This document shows, piece by piece, positions 1 through 7,023 of a DNA stretch of 9,719 bases. The stretch's first letter is position 1. The number at the start of each line of letters is the position of its first letter. The notes under the pieces were generated by a model. It searched no databases. It saw only the letters and a list, made by a program, of their open reading frames with translations, and was not told the DNA's origin. This DNA is from CAVSWN01 sp046728115 (lineage in GTDB: Bacteria > Acidobacteriota > Vicinamibacteria > Vicinamibacterales > CAVVIG01). A program made the position numbers and the translations under genes. The DNA is taken from NCBI GenBank assembly GCA_046728115.1, contig JBKPDW010000019.1, positions 1-9,719 on the forward strand, written 5' to 3'.

Positions 1-1524
1 GACGGGTCCGTTGTGCTGCCGGTTGCCAGCGGAGTGCTCGGGGAAGATCACGGACGCGAATCGGCCGGTCGGCTCGAACGTGTACAGCAGGATCTGGTTC
101 AGCCCTTCGCGGAATCTGTCCGAGTAGGGAAACAGGCTGCCGACGGCGATCGATCGATTGCTGGGCGACCACGTCGGCCGGCCGATTTCTCCGGGCGTCG
201 AACGGGCATCGACGACGATCGTGTGCTGGTCGCGACGCAGCGTGATCACCGAGAGCTCGCGATGATTCAACAGGAACGCGATGTGATTGCCGTCTGGTGA
301 CCAGGCCGCACCCGACACGCCGCCGCGCTCGGTCAGCTGTCGCTCTTCGTGCGTGCGCAAGTCGTGCACCCACAGATCCATCTTGCCAAGGCGATCGCTG
401 GAGAAGGCGAGCTGAGTACCGTCCGGCGACCACGCGGGATCGATTTCGACCGCCGCGTCGTTGGTCACCTGGACCGGCGTTCCGCCCACCGGCAGGAGCC
501 ACAGGTCGCCCATCGCGACGAACGCAATCAAGCGGCCATCTGGCGATACGGCAGGTGCGACGACGCCGGCCAGGGGTTGCGGATCGATCGGCTCGAGATC
601 GCGGTGGGTGATCGGGTACGTGGATCGCTGGAGCGACACGTGTGCAGAGAACGAAATCGTGCCGACCGCACCCGTCAGCGCGCGCCGCTTGATCTGTCCG
701 TCGGCGGTGTAGATGAACTCCGCATGCGAGATCCACTGCGGGTTGAACGGGAACACGTCTTCATTGGCCGAGACGCGTCGCCCGTTGATGAACAGCTGAC
801 CATTCAGCGTGTACGCCACGTCCGTTCCGGTCGGACTCCAGCCGATGGCCTCCGGGATTTCGCCCGGTTGAAACTGCTGGATCAGCCGTTCCTGACCGGC
901 CTCGTTCACTTCCCAGATACCCCCCGATCGCCGGCGAGGATCGTCGGATGCGGTGGCGGCGTCGCGCGACAGAAAGAGCACGTCCCGGTCGGTGACGGCC
1001 CACGCGGGCATCCTGCCGTCGCGCGACGACAGCCGCTGGACGACCCCGCTGCTCACGACGACCTGCCAGATGGTGTACATGCCCTCGGTGCGATCGGACG
1101 AGAACGCGATGCGCGTTCCATCGTGCGACCACGCCGGCTCGCGGTCGTCGAACACGCCCGTCGTCAGGGCCTTGGGCTCACCGCCTTCGCGTGGAATCAC
1201 ATAGATGTGCCACGTACCGTCGTGGTAACCCTGGAATGCAATCGACTGGCTGTCGGGGGACCAGGTCGGCTGCCGCGCCTCGAACAGGTCGGGAGTAATC
1301 CTCGTCGCCTGGCCGCCGTGCGACGGGAGCACCCACAGGCTGCCGAGGAGATCGATGGCGATCCAGCGATTGTCGGGCGAGACCGCCGCGGCCATCGATG
1401 TACCTTCTGTGATTGTGAGATCGACTTGACGGCTGGTGGAGAACTCCTGGGACGGTCCGAATGCGAGCGCAGCGGCGAAGGCCGCTACGACGATACGACG
1501 ATCAACGCAGAGCGCGCTGAACAC
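1..1524 (-). CDS. Exported PD40/TolB-like propeller protein, probable amidohydrolase N-terminus (partial)
   Basis: An open minus-strand frame runs from a GTG start at 1524-1522 to the left edge, giving 508 residues with no stop. The start is supported by a purine-rich GGAGGGAGAAGG (1544-1533 on the minus strand) 8 bases upstream. Residues 1-26 look like a signal peptide: VDRR, then a hydrophobic IVVAAFAAALAFG. The mature part carries repeated PD40 motifs: SPDNRWIAI (49), SPDSQSIAF (89), AWSHDGTRIAFSSD (131), a weaker WSPTGTDVAY (229), SPDGRLIAF (327), WSPDGTQLAFSSD and SPDGNHIAF (409). The opening segment LTITEGTSMAAAVSPD and the LWVLPSHGG strand resemble large secreted amidohydrolases that have an N-terminal PD40 propeller before an imidazolonepropionase-like domain. 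That catalytic half would lie beyond the edge and is not seen, so the enzyme class is inference. A prolyl oligopeptidase (S9) or TolB-like binding protein is the alternative. A 427-residue plus-strand frame across it is an antisense shadow. Confidence 0.8.
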   Translation of the reverse strand, partial: MFSALCVDRRIVVAAFAAALAFGPSQEFSTSRQVDLTITEGTSMAAAVSPDNRWIAIDLLGSLWVLPSHGGQATRITPDLFEARQPTWSPDSQSIAFQGYHDGTWHIYVIPREGGEPKALTTGVFDDREPAWSHDGTRIAFSSDRTEGMYTIWQVVVSSGVVQRLSSRDGRMPAWAVTDRDVLFLSRDAATASDDPRRRSGGIWEVNEAGQERLIQQFQPGEIPEAIGWSPTGTDVAYTLNGQLFINGRRVSANEDVFPFNPQWISHAEFIYTADGQIKRRALTGAVGTISFSAHVSLQRSTYPITHRDLEPIDPQPLAGVVAPAVSPDGRLIAFVAMGDLWLLPVGGTPVQVTNDAAVEIDPAWSPDGTQLAFSSDRLGKMDLWVHDLRTHEERQLTERGGVSGAAWSPDGNHIAFLLNHRELSVITLRRDQHTIVVDARSTPGEIGRPTWSPSNRSIAVGSLFPYSDRFREGLNQILLYTFEPTGRFASVIFPEHSAGNRQHNGPV

Positions 1525-1641
1525 CCCGAACCCCTTCTCCCTCCAAGAACGATGGGCAACGCAGAGACGCTGAGCCCGCGGAGACTATTTTGGGAGCTTC
1601 GCCTTCCGCGTTCTCTGCGCTCTCTCCGTTGATCGTCGTGT
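1493..1641. repeat. MITE-like inverted-repeat element with degenerate ACGCAGAG-type repeats
   Basis: A perfect 12-base inverted repeat, CGACGATCAACG at 1496-1507 and its complement at 1627-1638, brackets about 120 bases. It extends to 15 of 16 matches at 1493-1508/1626-1641. Inside are related runs: AACGCAGAGCGCGCTGAAC (1504), CAACGCAGAGACGCTGAG (1557) and, on the other strand, GAGAGAGCGCAGAGAACGC (ending near 1607). Such AACGCAGAGA-rich intergenic repeats are dispersed in many GC-rich environmental bacteria, which is recalled rather than checked. The element covers the C-terminus of the phosphoesterase gene and the start and signal peptide of the PD40 gene. Confidence 0.55.
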
Positions 1642-2361
1642 TGTCGATCGCCGTGACGTTGGCTGTCGTTGCGTTGACGGCGCCGTCCTCGCTTTCAGTC
1701 TAGCCGCGCGCTCGATGATTTCTGCGAGCATCGCGCCGGTCTCACCGCCCTTGGCCGGGCGGTTCGACGACCAGATCGCGGGGGTGTCTTCCGCCAGGAT
1801 GTCTTCGAAGTCGCCGTCGGTCTTGACGCTGCGCGGAGCGAATTCGGTGATGTCGACGTCCCCAGCCCAGTCGTCGCGGTGTTTGATGAGCAGCCACGTA
1901 CGATCGCCGCCGCCTCGGGAGCCTGCGTAACGGCCGCCGGTTCGCACGAGCACCCACGATCCTTTCAGCTTGTAGCCGTCCAGCGTGAACTTGAGGTCCC
2001 CTTTTTTCAGTGCGGCCCCGACATCGTCGGATTCCGGCGTCCACGTTCCGCGATCCCAGAGCATGACGATGCCCGCGCCGTAACCTTCGGGAATGACGCC
2101 TTCGAAATCGCCGTACTCGACCGGGTGATCTTCCACCTTCATCGCCAGCCTTTTTGTTTTGGGATCGAGAGATGGCCCTTTCGGAACGGCCCAGGAGAGA
2201 AGCACGCCATCGTGCTCGAGCCGCAGGTCGTAGTGCAGGTGCGATGCGAGATGCTTCTGGACGCAGAAGAATCTTTTTCCCCCTTTGGACGCGGCGGCTT
2301 TGCCCTCAGGCTCCGGCGTCTTCTTGAAATCGCGTTTGCGTTTGTATTCGTCCAGCGTCAT
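1585..2361 (-). CDS. Stand-alone LigD-type DNA 3'-phosphoesterase domain protein
   Basis: A 258-residue protein with the LigD phosphoesterase (PE) domain at about residues 25-200. In bacterial LigD this domain trims 3'-phosphate and 3'-terminal ribonucleotides at DNA ends using Mn2+, as part of end healing in non-homologous end joining. Visible motifs are VQKHLASHLHYDLRLEHDG, VPKGPS, RLAMKVEDHPVEYGDFEG and IPEGYGAG. Residues H37, H43, D45, R47, K61, R71, E77, H79 and Y83 match, at a constant offset of 5, the active-site residues I recall for Pseudomonas aeruginosa LigD PE (H42, H48, D50, R52, K66, R76, E82, H84, Y88), so it looks catalytically intact. No ligase, polymerase or Ku gene is nearby. 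The start MTLDEYKRKRDFKKTPEP is typical of the family; the ribosome-binding site is weak. The basic Ser/Thr/Arg-rich tail (225-258) is probably disordered and is partly encoded by the inverted-repeat element. Confidence 0.9.
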   Translation of the reverse strand: MTLDEYKRKRDFKKTPEPEGKAAASKGGKRFFCVQKHLASHLHYDLRLEHDGVLLSWAVPKGPSLDPKTKRLAMKVEDHPVEYGDFEGVIPEGYGAGIVMLWDRGTWTPESDDVGAALKKGDLKFTLDGYKLKGSWVLVRTGGRYAGSRGGGDRTWLLIKHRDDWAGDVDITEFAPRSVKTDGDFEDILAEDTPAIWSSNRPAKGGETGAMLAEIIERAARLKARTAPSTQRQPTSRRSTTRRSTERAQRTRKAKLPK

Positions 2362-2446
2362 AGGCTTTTGCGCGGCCCTGAAACGGCCGCCTTATCTCGG
2401 CGGTGAGAATGCCGACATGTAGCCCGGACTTTCGGCGACGCGTACG
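2362..2446. repeat. Short intergenic spacer with GC-rich hairpin, possible dispersed repeat
   Basis: This 85-base spacer lies between the transporter stop and the phosphoesterase start, both on the minus strand. It holds a perfect 6-bp stem, GCGGCC (2372-2377) and GGCCGC (2385-2390), with a 7-base loop. No T run follows on the minus strand, so it is a poor intrinsic terminator for the transporter. The surrounding minus-strand text, with CCGGGCTACA, GGCATTCTCACC and ATAAGGCGGCC, has the look of the short intergenic repeats common in Acidobacteriota genomes. That resemblance is from memory and only one copy is seen here. Confidence 0.35.
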
Positions 2447-3970
2447 TCAGTTCACATCCCCCATCAGACGCTTGATCGACGGCGTCAGCGCGAACATGAT
2501 CAGGCCCGCGAGAATGCCAACGGCCCCGATCGCGCCGAAGAGGTTCGGCAATGGCATCGAGCCATAGAGCGATGCGAGACGCCCGCCGATGAAATTGCCG
2601 ACCGAAATCCCCAGGAACCAGAGGCCCATCATCAAGCCGGCGACGCGGGCTGGCGCCAACTTTGTCGTGGCGCTCAACCCTACCGGGCTCAACGACAACT
2701 CGCCGAACGTGTGAAGGAGATACGTGACGACGAGCCAGTAGGGCGCGACCTTGACGCCGTTCGCGGACAGGTTCGAGGCGATGACCAGCAATGCGAATCC
2801 CGCTCCGACGAAGAGCAGCCCGATGCCGAACTTCGCCGGGCTCGATGGTTCCGAGCGGCCGAGGCCCATCCAGATCCACGCGAATACTGGCGCGAACGAG
2901 ATGATGAACAGCGGTTGCAGCGACTGGAAATAGCTGCTGGGGAACGCCCAGCCGAAAATCTCCGTGCGCGTGGCGCGATCGCCAAAGAGATTGAGCGTCG
3001 AGCCGGCCTGCTCGAACTCGGACCAGAAGATCGCCGAGGCCAGGAACAGCACACCGATTGCGAACAGCCGGCGGCGTTCCCCCGGCGTCCAGTCGCCTCC
3101 GAAAAACAGCCAGGCGAAAAACACCAATACCAGAATCAGCAGGAGGTAGCCGGCTGCGTCCGCGATCTGCTTCGCCGTGATTGGAAGCGTGCCGGAATAG
3201 AGGCCGCTCGCGACGACGACGAACGCAACGACAGCAAGACCACCGACGAGTTGCACGCGTGTGTGCAGCCGCGCCGCCGCCGCTGGCGACTCGGCGGGCG
3301 CGGGGTACAAACCCGCTTCACCAAGATATCTCGCTCCGGCGACATACTGCACGAGGCCCAGCACCATGCCGAACCCGGCGGTCGCGAAGCCGACGTGCCA
3401 GTTCACGCGCTGCCCGAGATAGCCGCACACCAAAGGCGCGATGAAGGCGCCGAGATTGATCCCCATGTAGAAGATGGAGAACCCCGCGTCGCGCCGCTGA
3501 TCCGTTGGCCCGTACAACCTTCCCACGATGACGCTGACGTTGCCTTTGAGGAGTCCGGTGCCGAGCACGATCAGGGTCAGGCCAAGATAGAAGGTGGCGG
3601 TGGACGGAAACGCCATGCTGAAGTGGCCGCAGGCGATCAGGATGCCTCCGTAGAGCACCGCGCGACGCTGCCCGATCAGCCGGTCGGCGATCCAGCCGCC
3701 CGGAAGGCTCGTCATGTACACCATCGAGGTGTAGAGCCCGTACACCGCGCCTGCCACGCCGGTGTCGAAGCCCAGGCCTCCCGTTGCGACGGGCGCCGTC
3801 ATGAACAGGATGAGGAGCGCCCGCATCCCGTAGTAGCTGAAGCGCTCCCACATCTCCGTGAAAAACAGCGTGGATAGTCCGCGCGGATGGCCGAAAAACG
3901 CGCGGTCGTGCTGAGCAGGTGCGGACGCGACACGCTGTGCAGGGACGGCCATTGCACTCGAAGAATACAA
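2447..3970 (-). CDS. POT/PTR-family proton-dependent oligopeptide transporter
   Basis: A 507-residue inner-membrane transporter of the major facilitator superfamily, POT (PTR2) branch, which imports di- and tripeptides with protons. The family motif ExxERFxYY is present as E39-M-W-E-R-F-S-Y-Y47 in the first helix. GGWIADRLIGQRRAVLYGG matches the first PTR2 signature and FSIFYMGINLGAFI the second. Length and the many hydrophobic segments fit about 12 to 14 transmembrane helices. A Pro/Ala-rich N-terminal extension of about 25 residues precedes the domain. The first ATG (3970-3968) is used here; a second in-frame ATG at 3952-3950 is equally possible because neither has a clear Shine-Dalgarno sequence. 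It is transcribed away from the radical SAM gene with almost no spacer. A 388-residue plus-strand frame across it is an antisense shadow rich in charged residues. The exact substrate is not readable. Confidence 0.93.
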   Translation of the reverse strand: MYSSSAMAVPAQRVASAPAQHDRAFFGHPRGLSTLFFTEMWERFSYYGMRALLILFMTAPVATGGLGFDTGVAGAVYGLYTSMVYMTSLPGGWIADRLIGQRRAVLYGGILIACGHFSMAFPSTATFYLGLTLIVLGTGLLKGNVSVIVGRLYGPTDQRRDAGFSIFYMGINLGAFIAPLVCGYLGQRVNWHVGFATAGFGMVLGLVQYVAGARYLGEAGLYPAPAESPAAAARLHTRVQLVGGLAVVAFVVVASGLYSGTLPITAKQIADAAGYLLLILVLVFFAWLFFGGDWTPGERRRLFAIGVLFLASAIFWSEFEQAGSTLNLFGDRATRTEIFGWAFPSSYFQSLQPLFIISFAPVFAWIWMGLGRSEPSSPAKFGIGLLFVGAGFALLVIASNLSANGVKVAPYWLVVTYLLHTFGELSLSPVGLSATTKLAPARVAGLMMGLWFLGISVGNFIGGRLASLYGSMPLPNLFGAIGAVGILAGLIMFALTPSIKRLMGDVN

Positions 3971-3971
3971 T
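3966..3971 (+). promoter_or_regulatory. Candidate -10 box (TACAAT) for the radical SAM operon
   Basis: TACAAT lies 17 bases before the ATG at 3989, in an AT-rich patch of an otherwise GC-rich region. Transcription would start near 3978, leaving a leader of only about 10 bases. No convincing -35 element is seen at the usual distance, and the box overlaps the first codon of the divergent transporter if that gene starts at 3970. Predicted by eye only. Confidence 0.35.
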
Positions 3972-3988
3972 GAGTGACGGTATCTGTG

Positions 3989-5458
3989 ATGCGCAGCCTT
4001 CTAATCAGTACGTATGAAATGGGACGGCAGCCGTTCGGTCTGGCATCGGCGGCCGCCTGGCTGCGCTCGGCCGGCTGGGAAGTGACCTGTGCCGATGTCG
4101 CCAAAGAGCGATTGCACGATGACGCGGTAACCCGTGCGGACCTTGTGGGTTTCCACCTGCCGATGCATACGGCGACCCGGCTGGCCGGGTCCGTTCTCGC
4201 GCGAGTCCGGCGACTGAATCCGACCGCCCGAATTTGCGCGTTCGGCCTCTACGCGCCGTTGAACGACCAGTGGCTGCGCGCGTCGGGCGTCGACGCGGTG
4301 TTCGGCGGGGAGTTCGAGGAAGAATTGACGCGTTGGGCCGCCGGTGAACCGCATGACGAGCAGCCGATCGATGCTGATGCCCGCCTGGAGGGCTACCGCC
4401 TCCGCTCGGACGTGATCGAGTCGAGCTCCGGCGAGGCTGGCCGAAGCCGCTTCGCGACAAAGGCGGCGCGCTCCATTCGGGTTCCGCGGATTCACTTTCT
4501 CGTCCCCGATCGAACCAGTCTGCCGCCGTTGTCTCGCTACGCGACATTGCAATTGCCTGACGGGACGCGCCGACTTGTCGGTTACACAGAGGCCAGCCGG
4601 GGATGCAAACACGTCTGCCGGCACTGTCCGGTGGTGCCGATCTACAACGGGCAATTTCGGATCGTGCCGCCCGACGTGGTGCTCGCCGATATCGAGGCCC
4701 AGCTCCGGGCTGGCGCGCAGCACATCACGTTCGGCGACCCCGACTTCTTCAACGGTCCGACCCACGCGATGCGGATCGTGAATGCGCTCCACGAGGCGCA
4801 CCCGGACGTCAGCTACGACGTCACGATTAAGATCGAGCACCTGCTTCGGTACCGCGGGCGCCTGCCGCAGCTGGCCGCGAGCGGTTGTGCGTTCGTGACG
4901 AGTGCGGTCGAATCGGTTGACGATCGTGTGCTGGCATTGCTCGAGAAAGGGCACACGCGTCGCGATTTCATCGAGGCAGTGGCTCTATGCCGTGGCGCGG
5001 GGCTGACGCTCGTGCCCACGTTCGTTGCATTTCATCCGTGGTTGACACTAGAGGGTTATTGCGATCTGCTGGACACGATCGTCGCGCTCGACCTGGTCGA
5101 CCACGTCGCGCCCATTCAGCTGGCCATCCGATTGCTGCTGCCGGAGGGCTCGCGGCTGCTGGCCCTCGATGAATTGCGCCAGCACCTCACGGGGTTCGAT
5201 CCGCGGACGCTCACGCATCGCTGGAGCCATCCTGACCCGCGGGTGGATGCCTTGCATGCCGAGCTGGCGGCGATCGTTGGCGCTCGTCTGAACGATGATC
5301 GATCAGCCGTGTTCGAGGAGATCAGCAGCCTGGCTCACGATCGAGCGGGACGGCCGCTCTCGTCGAAACCGATTCGTCACCGAGCCACGATCCCGTATTT
5401 GAACGAGCCCTGGTACTGTTGAGCCGAGCCCAATCCGGAGCAGGTGGCTCTGGTGTGA
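3989..5458 (+). CDS. CUAEP-tail B12-binding-like radical SAM selenoprotein (in-frame TGA = Sec at 5420-5422)
   Basis: Read through the TGA at 5420-5422, this gene encodes 489 residues. Residues 1-120 resemble the Rossmann-like B12-binding domain often found ahead of radical SAM domains, but no DxHxxG cobalamin motif is visible. The [4Fe-4S]/SAM motif CxxxCxxC is C206-KHV-C210-RH-C213, followed by ITFGDPDFFNGP and SAVESVDD, typical of the SAM barrel. The ordinary stop gives a tail ending NEPWYC. Readthrough adds U478-A-E-P and then NPEQVALV before TGA 5456-5458. WYC-U-AEP is the hallmark of the family I recall from NCBI naming as CUAEP/CCAEP-tail radical SAM (seleno)protein; its reaction is unknown to me. 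Adjacent C477 and U478 could form a redox-active selenenylsulfide. ATG 3989 is preferred over GTG 3974 because of the upstream TACAAT and the family-like start MRSLLISTYE. The gene heads a run with mmsA 13 bases downstream. Confidence 0.9.
5420..5422 (+). other. Recoded TGA: selenocysteine 478
   Basis: The codons around this TGA read TGG TAC TGT, TGA, GCC GAG CCC, that is W-Y-C-U-A-E-P. The frame stays open for 11 more sense codons to TGA 5456-5458. The AEP after the stop would have no reason to match a known family tail if translation ended here. A standard gene caller would truncate the protein by 12 residues. A compatible SECIS hairpin follows at 5435-5453. Confidence 0.88.
5435..5453 (+). 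promoter_or_regulatory. Bacterial SECIS hairpin
   Basis: CCGGAGC (5435-5441) pairs with GCTCTGG (5447-5453), forming 7 base pairs with one G-U wobble. They close a five-base loop, AGGUG. The loop G at 5443 lies 20 bases after the last base of the TGA codon, inside the 16-37 base range I recall for bacterial SECIS elements. The GGU in the loop matches the E. coli fdhF SECIS (loop AGGUCU), where SelB contacts the loop G and U. The hairpin lies wholly within coding sequence before the true stop, as is usual in bacteria. Confidence 0.8.
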
Positions 5459-5462
5459 AAGG
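5458..5462 (+). promoter_or_regulatory. Shine-Dalgarno of mmsA, overlapping the selenoprotein stop
   Basis: AAAGG sits 9 bases before the ATG at 5472, and its first base is the last base of the true TGA stop of the upstream gene. This spacing selects ATG 5472 over the in-frame TTG at 5463 and suggests translational coupling. Efficiency of mmsA initiation could then depend on selenocysteine readthrough upstream. Confidence 0.6.
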
Positions 5463-5471
5463 TTGACCGAC

Positions 5472-7007
5472 ATGAGCACAACTGTTGAGAGACCGGCGAA
5501 TTATCACACGGCGGTTGCGACCGTGCCGATGTGGATCAACGGCCAGCGGGCGACCTCGGGTAGCTCGCGCAGCGGCGAAGTGACGAATCCATCGACCGGC
5601 GACGTGACGAAGCACGTGCCGTTCGCCAATCGAGCCGACGTGGATGCCGCCGTGCAGGCGGCGGTACACGCATTTCCCGCGTGGCGAGCGACGCCGGCCC
5701 TGCGCCGCGCCCGCATTCTCACCCGATTCCGCGAACTCCTCGAACAGCATCAGAAGGAGCTCGCCCGGATCATCTCCGAGGAGCACGGGAAGGTCTTTCT
5801 GGATGCGATGGGATCCGTGCAGCGCGGGATCGAGGTGGTCGAGTTTGCCGCCGGCGCGCCGCACCTGCTCAAAGGCGAGCATTCCGGGTCGGTCGCCAGA
5901 GGCGTCGACGCGTACTCGCGCCTGCAGCCGCTGGGCGTCTGCGCGGGCATCACGCCCTTCAATTTTCCGGCGATGGTGCCGCTCTGGATGTTTCCGATTG
6001 CCCTGGCGTGCGGCAACACGTTCGTGCTGAAGCCGTCCGAAAAGGATCCGTCAGCCAGCGTGCAGATGGCGGAACTGCTGAAGGAAGCGGGTGTGCCGGA
6101 CGGTGTCTTGAACGTCGTCCATGGCGACAAGGAGGCAGTCGACGCGATCTTGCAACATCCAGATATCAGGGCCGTATCGTTCGTCGGTTCGACGCCGGTC
6201 GCGCGTTACATCTATGCAACCGCGACGGCAGAAGGAAAGCGCGTGCAGGCACTGGGCGGCGCCAAGAATCACGCGGTCGTGTTGCCGGATGCGGATCTTG
6301 ATTTTGCGGCCGACGCGCTGATCGGCGCCGGCTACGGGTCCGCAGGCGAACGTTGCATGGCCATCTCCGCCATCGTCGCCGTCGGTGGCGTCGGCGATCC
6401 GCTGGTCGCGCGCCTCGCCGAGAAAGCCAATGTCCTCAAAGTGGGTCCTGGGATGTCCGAGGGCATAGACATGGGGCCGCTCGTGACCCGCGCCCATCGC
6501 GACAAGGTCAAGAGCTACGTCGATGCCGGCGTCGACGCGGGAGCGAGACTGGTCGTGGACGGTCGAGGCCTGACGATCGCTGGTTCCGAGAACGGTTTTT
6601 TTCTCGGGCCTTCGCTCTTCGATCACGTTACCCCGGAGATGACCATCTATCAGGACGAGATCTTCGGACCCGTGCTCGTCGTCGTGCGCGTCGAGACGCT
6701 CGACGAGGCGATTCAACTCGTCAATCGCAATCCGTACGGGAACGGCGTCGCGATCTTCACCAGTTCGGGTGGCGCTGCTCACCGGTTCGAGGAGGAGATC
6801 GAAGTGGGCATGGTGGGCGTCAACGTGCCGATTCCAGTGCCCATGGCGTTTTTCTCGTTCGGCGGCTGGAAGCAGTCGCTGTTCGGCGACCTGCACGTGC
6901 ACGGCATGGAAGGCATCTACTTCAATACGCGCACGAAAGCCGTGACGACACGATGGCCGAACGAGAACGCTGTCTCGTCGGGATTCCTCATGCCGACGCT
7001 CGGGTGA
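5472..7007 (+). CDS. mmsA: CoA-acylating (methyl)malonate-semialdehyde dehydrogenase
   Basis: A 511-residue aldehyde dehydrogenase of the MmsA/IolA branch. It converts methylmalonate semialdehyde to propionyl-CoA, or malonate semialdehyde to acetyl-CoA, with NAD+ and CoA in the cytoplasm, in valine, beta-alanine or inositol breakdown. The catalytic cysteine is C295 in GERCMA, and the oxyanion-hole asparagine is N164 in TPFNFPAM. The usual ALDH general-base glutamate before LGG is replaced by alanine (QALGGAKNH, A260), a mark of the CoA-dependent MMSDH group. The closing VTTRWP is also typical, though the tail continues 14 residues further and the N-terminus is slightly extended. It follows the selenoprotein by 13 bases and precedes the ATP-grasp gene by 16, so it is very likely co-transcribed. 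No other valine or inositol genes are nearby, so its substrate in this operon is open. Confidence 0.94.
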   Translation: MSTTVERPANYHTAVATVPMWINGQRATSGSSRSGEVTNPSTGDVTKHVPFANRADVDAAVQAAVHAFPAWRATPALRRARILTRFRELLEQHQKELARIISEEHGKVFLDAMGSVQRGIEVVEFAAGAPHLLKGEHSGSVARGVDAYSRLQPLGVCAGITPFNFPAMVPLWMFPIALACGNTFVLKPSEKDPSASVQMAELLKEAGVPDGVLNVVHGDKEAVDAILQHPDIRAVSFVGSTPVARYIYATATAEGKRVQALGGAKNHAVVLPDADLDFAADALIGAGYGSAGERCMAISAIVAVGGVGDPLVARLAEKANVLKVGPGMSEGIDMGPLVTRAHRDKVKSYVDAGVDAGARLVVDGRGLTIAGSENGFFLGPSLFDHVTPEMTIYQDEIFGPVLVVVRVETLDEAIQLVNRNPYGNGVAIFTSSGGAAHRFEEEIEVGMVGVNVPIPVPMAFFSFGGWKQSLFGDLHVHGMEGIYFNTRTKAVTTRWPNENAVSSGFLMPTLG

Positions 7008-7023
7008 GGATATCGCCCGACAC

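Noticed and set aside
349..1632. A 427-residue plus-strand open frame
   Set aside because: It lies antisense to the PD40 gene, whose repeated SPDG motifs, signal peptide and ribosome-binding site are clear. The plus-strand translation is arginine- and aspartate-rich with no domain.
2372..2390. Hairpin as an intrinsic terminator of the transporter
   Set aside because: On the minus strand the stem is followed by GCAAAAGCC rather than a T run.
2711..3877. A 388-residue plus-strand open frame
   Set aside because: It is antisense to the POT transporter, which has both PTR2 signatures. The frame has the charged, low-complexity composition of a GC-rich shadow.
4001..4954. A 317-residue minus-strand open frame
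   Set aside because: It is antisense to the radical SAM gene, over its N-terminal domain and CxxxCxxC motif, and shows no recognisable domain.
7005..7007. Other TGA stops considered as selenocysteine codons (mmsA at 7005-7007, transporter at 2447-2449)
   Set aside because: Both proteins end at the length expected for their families, and no conserved tail follows the TGA.
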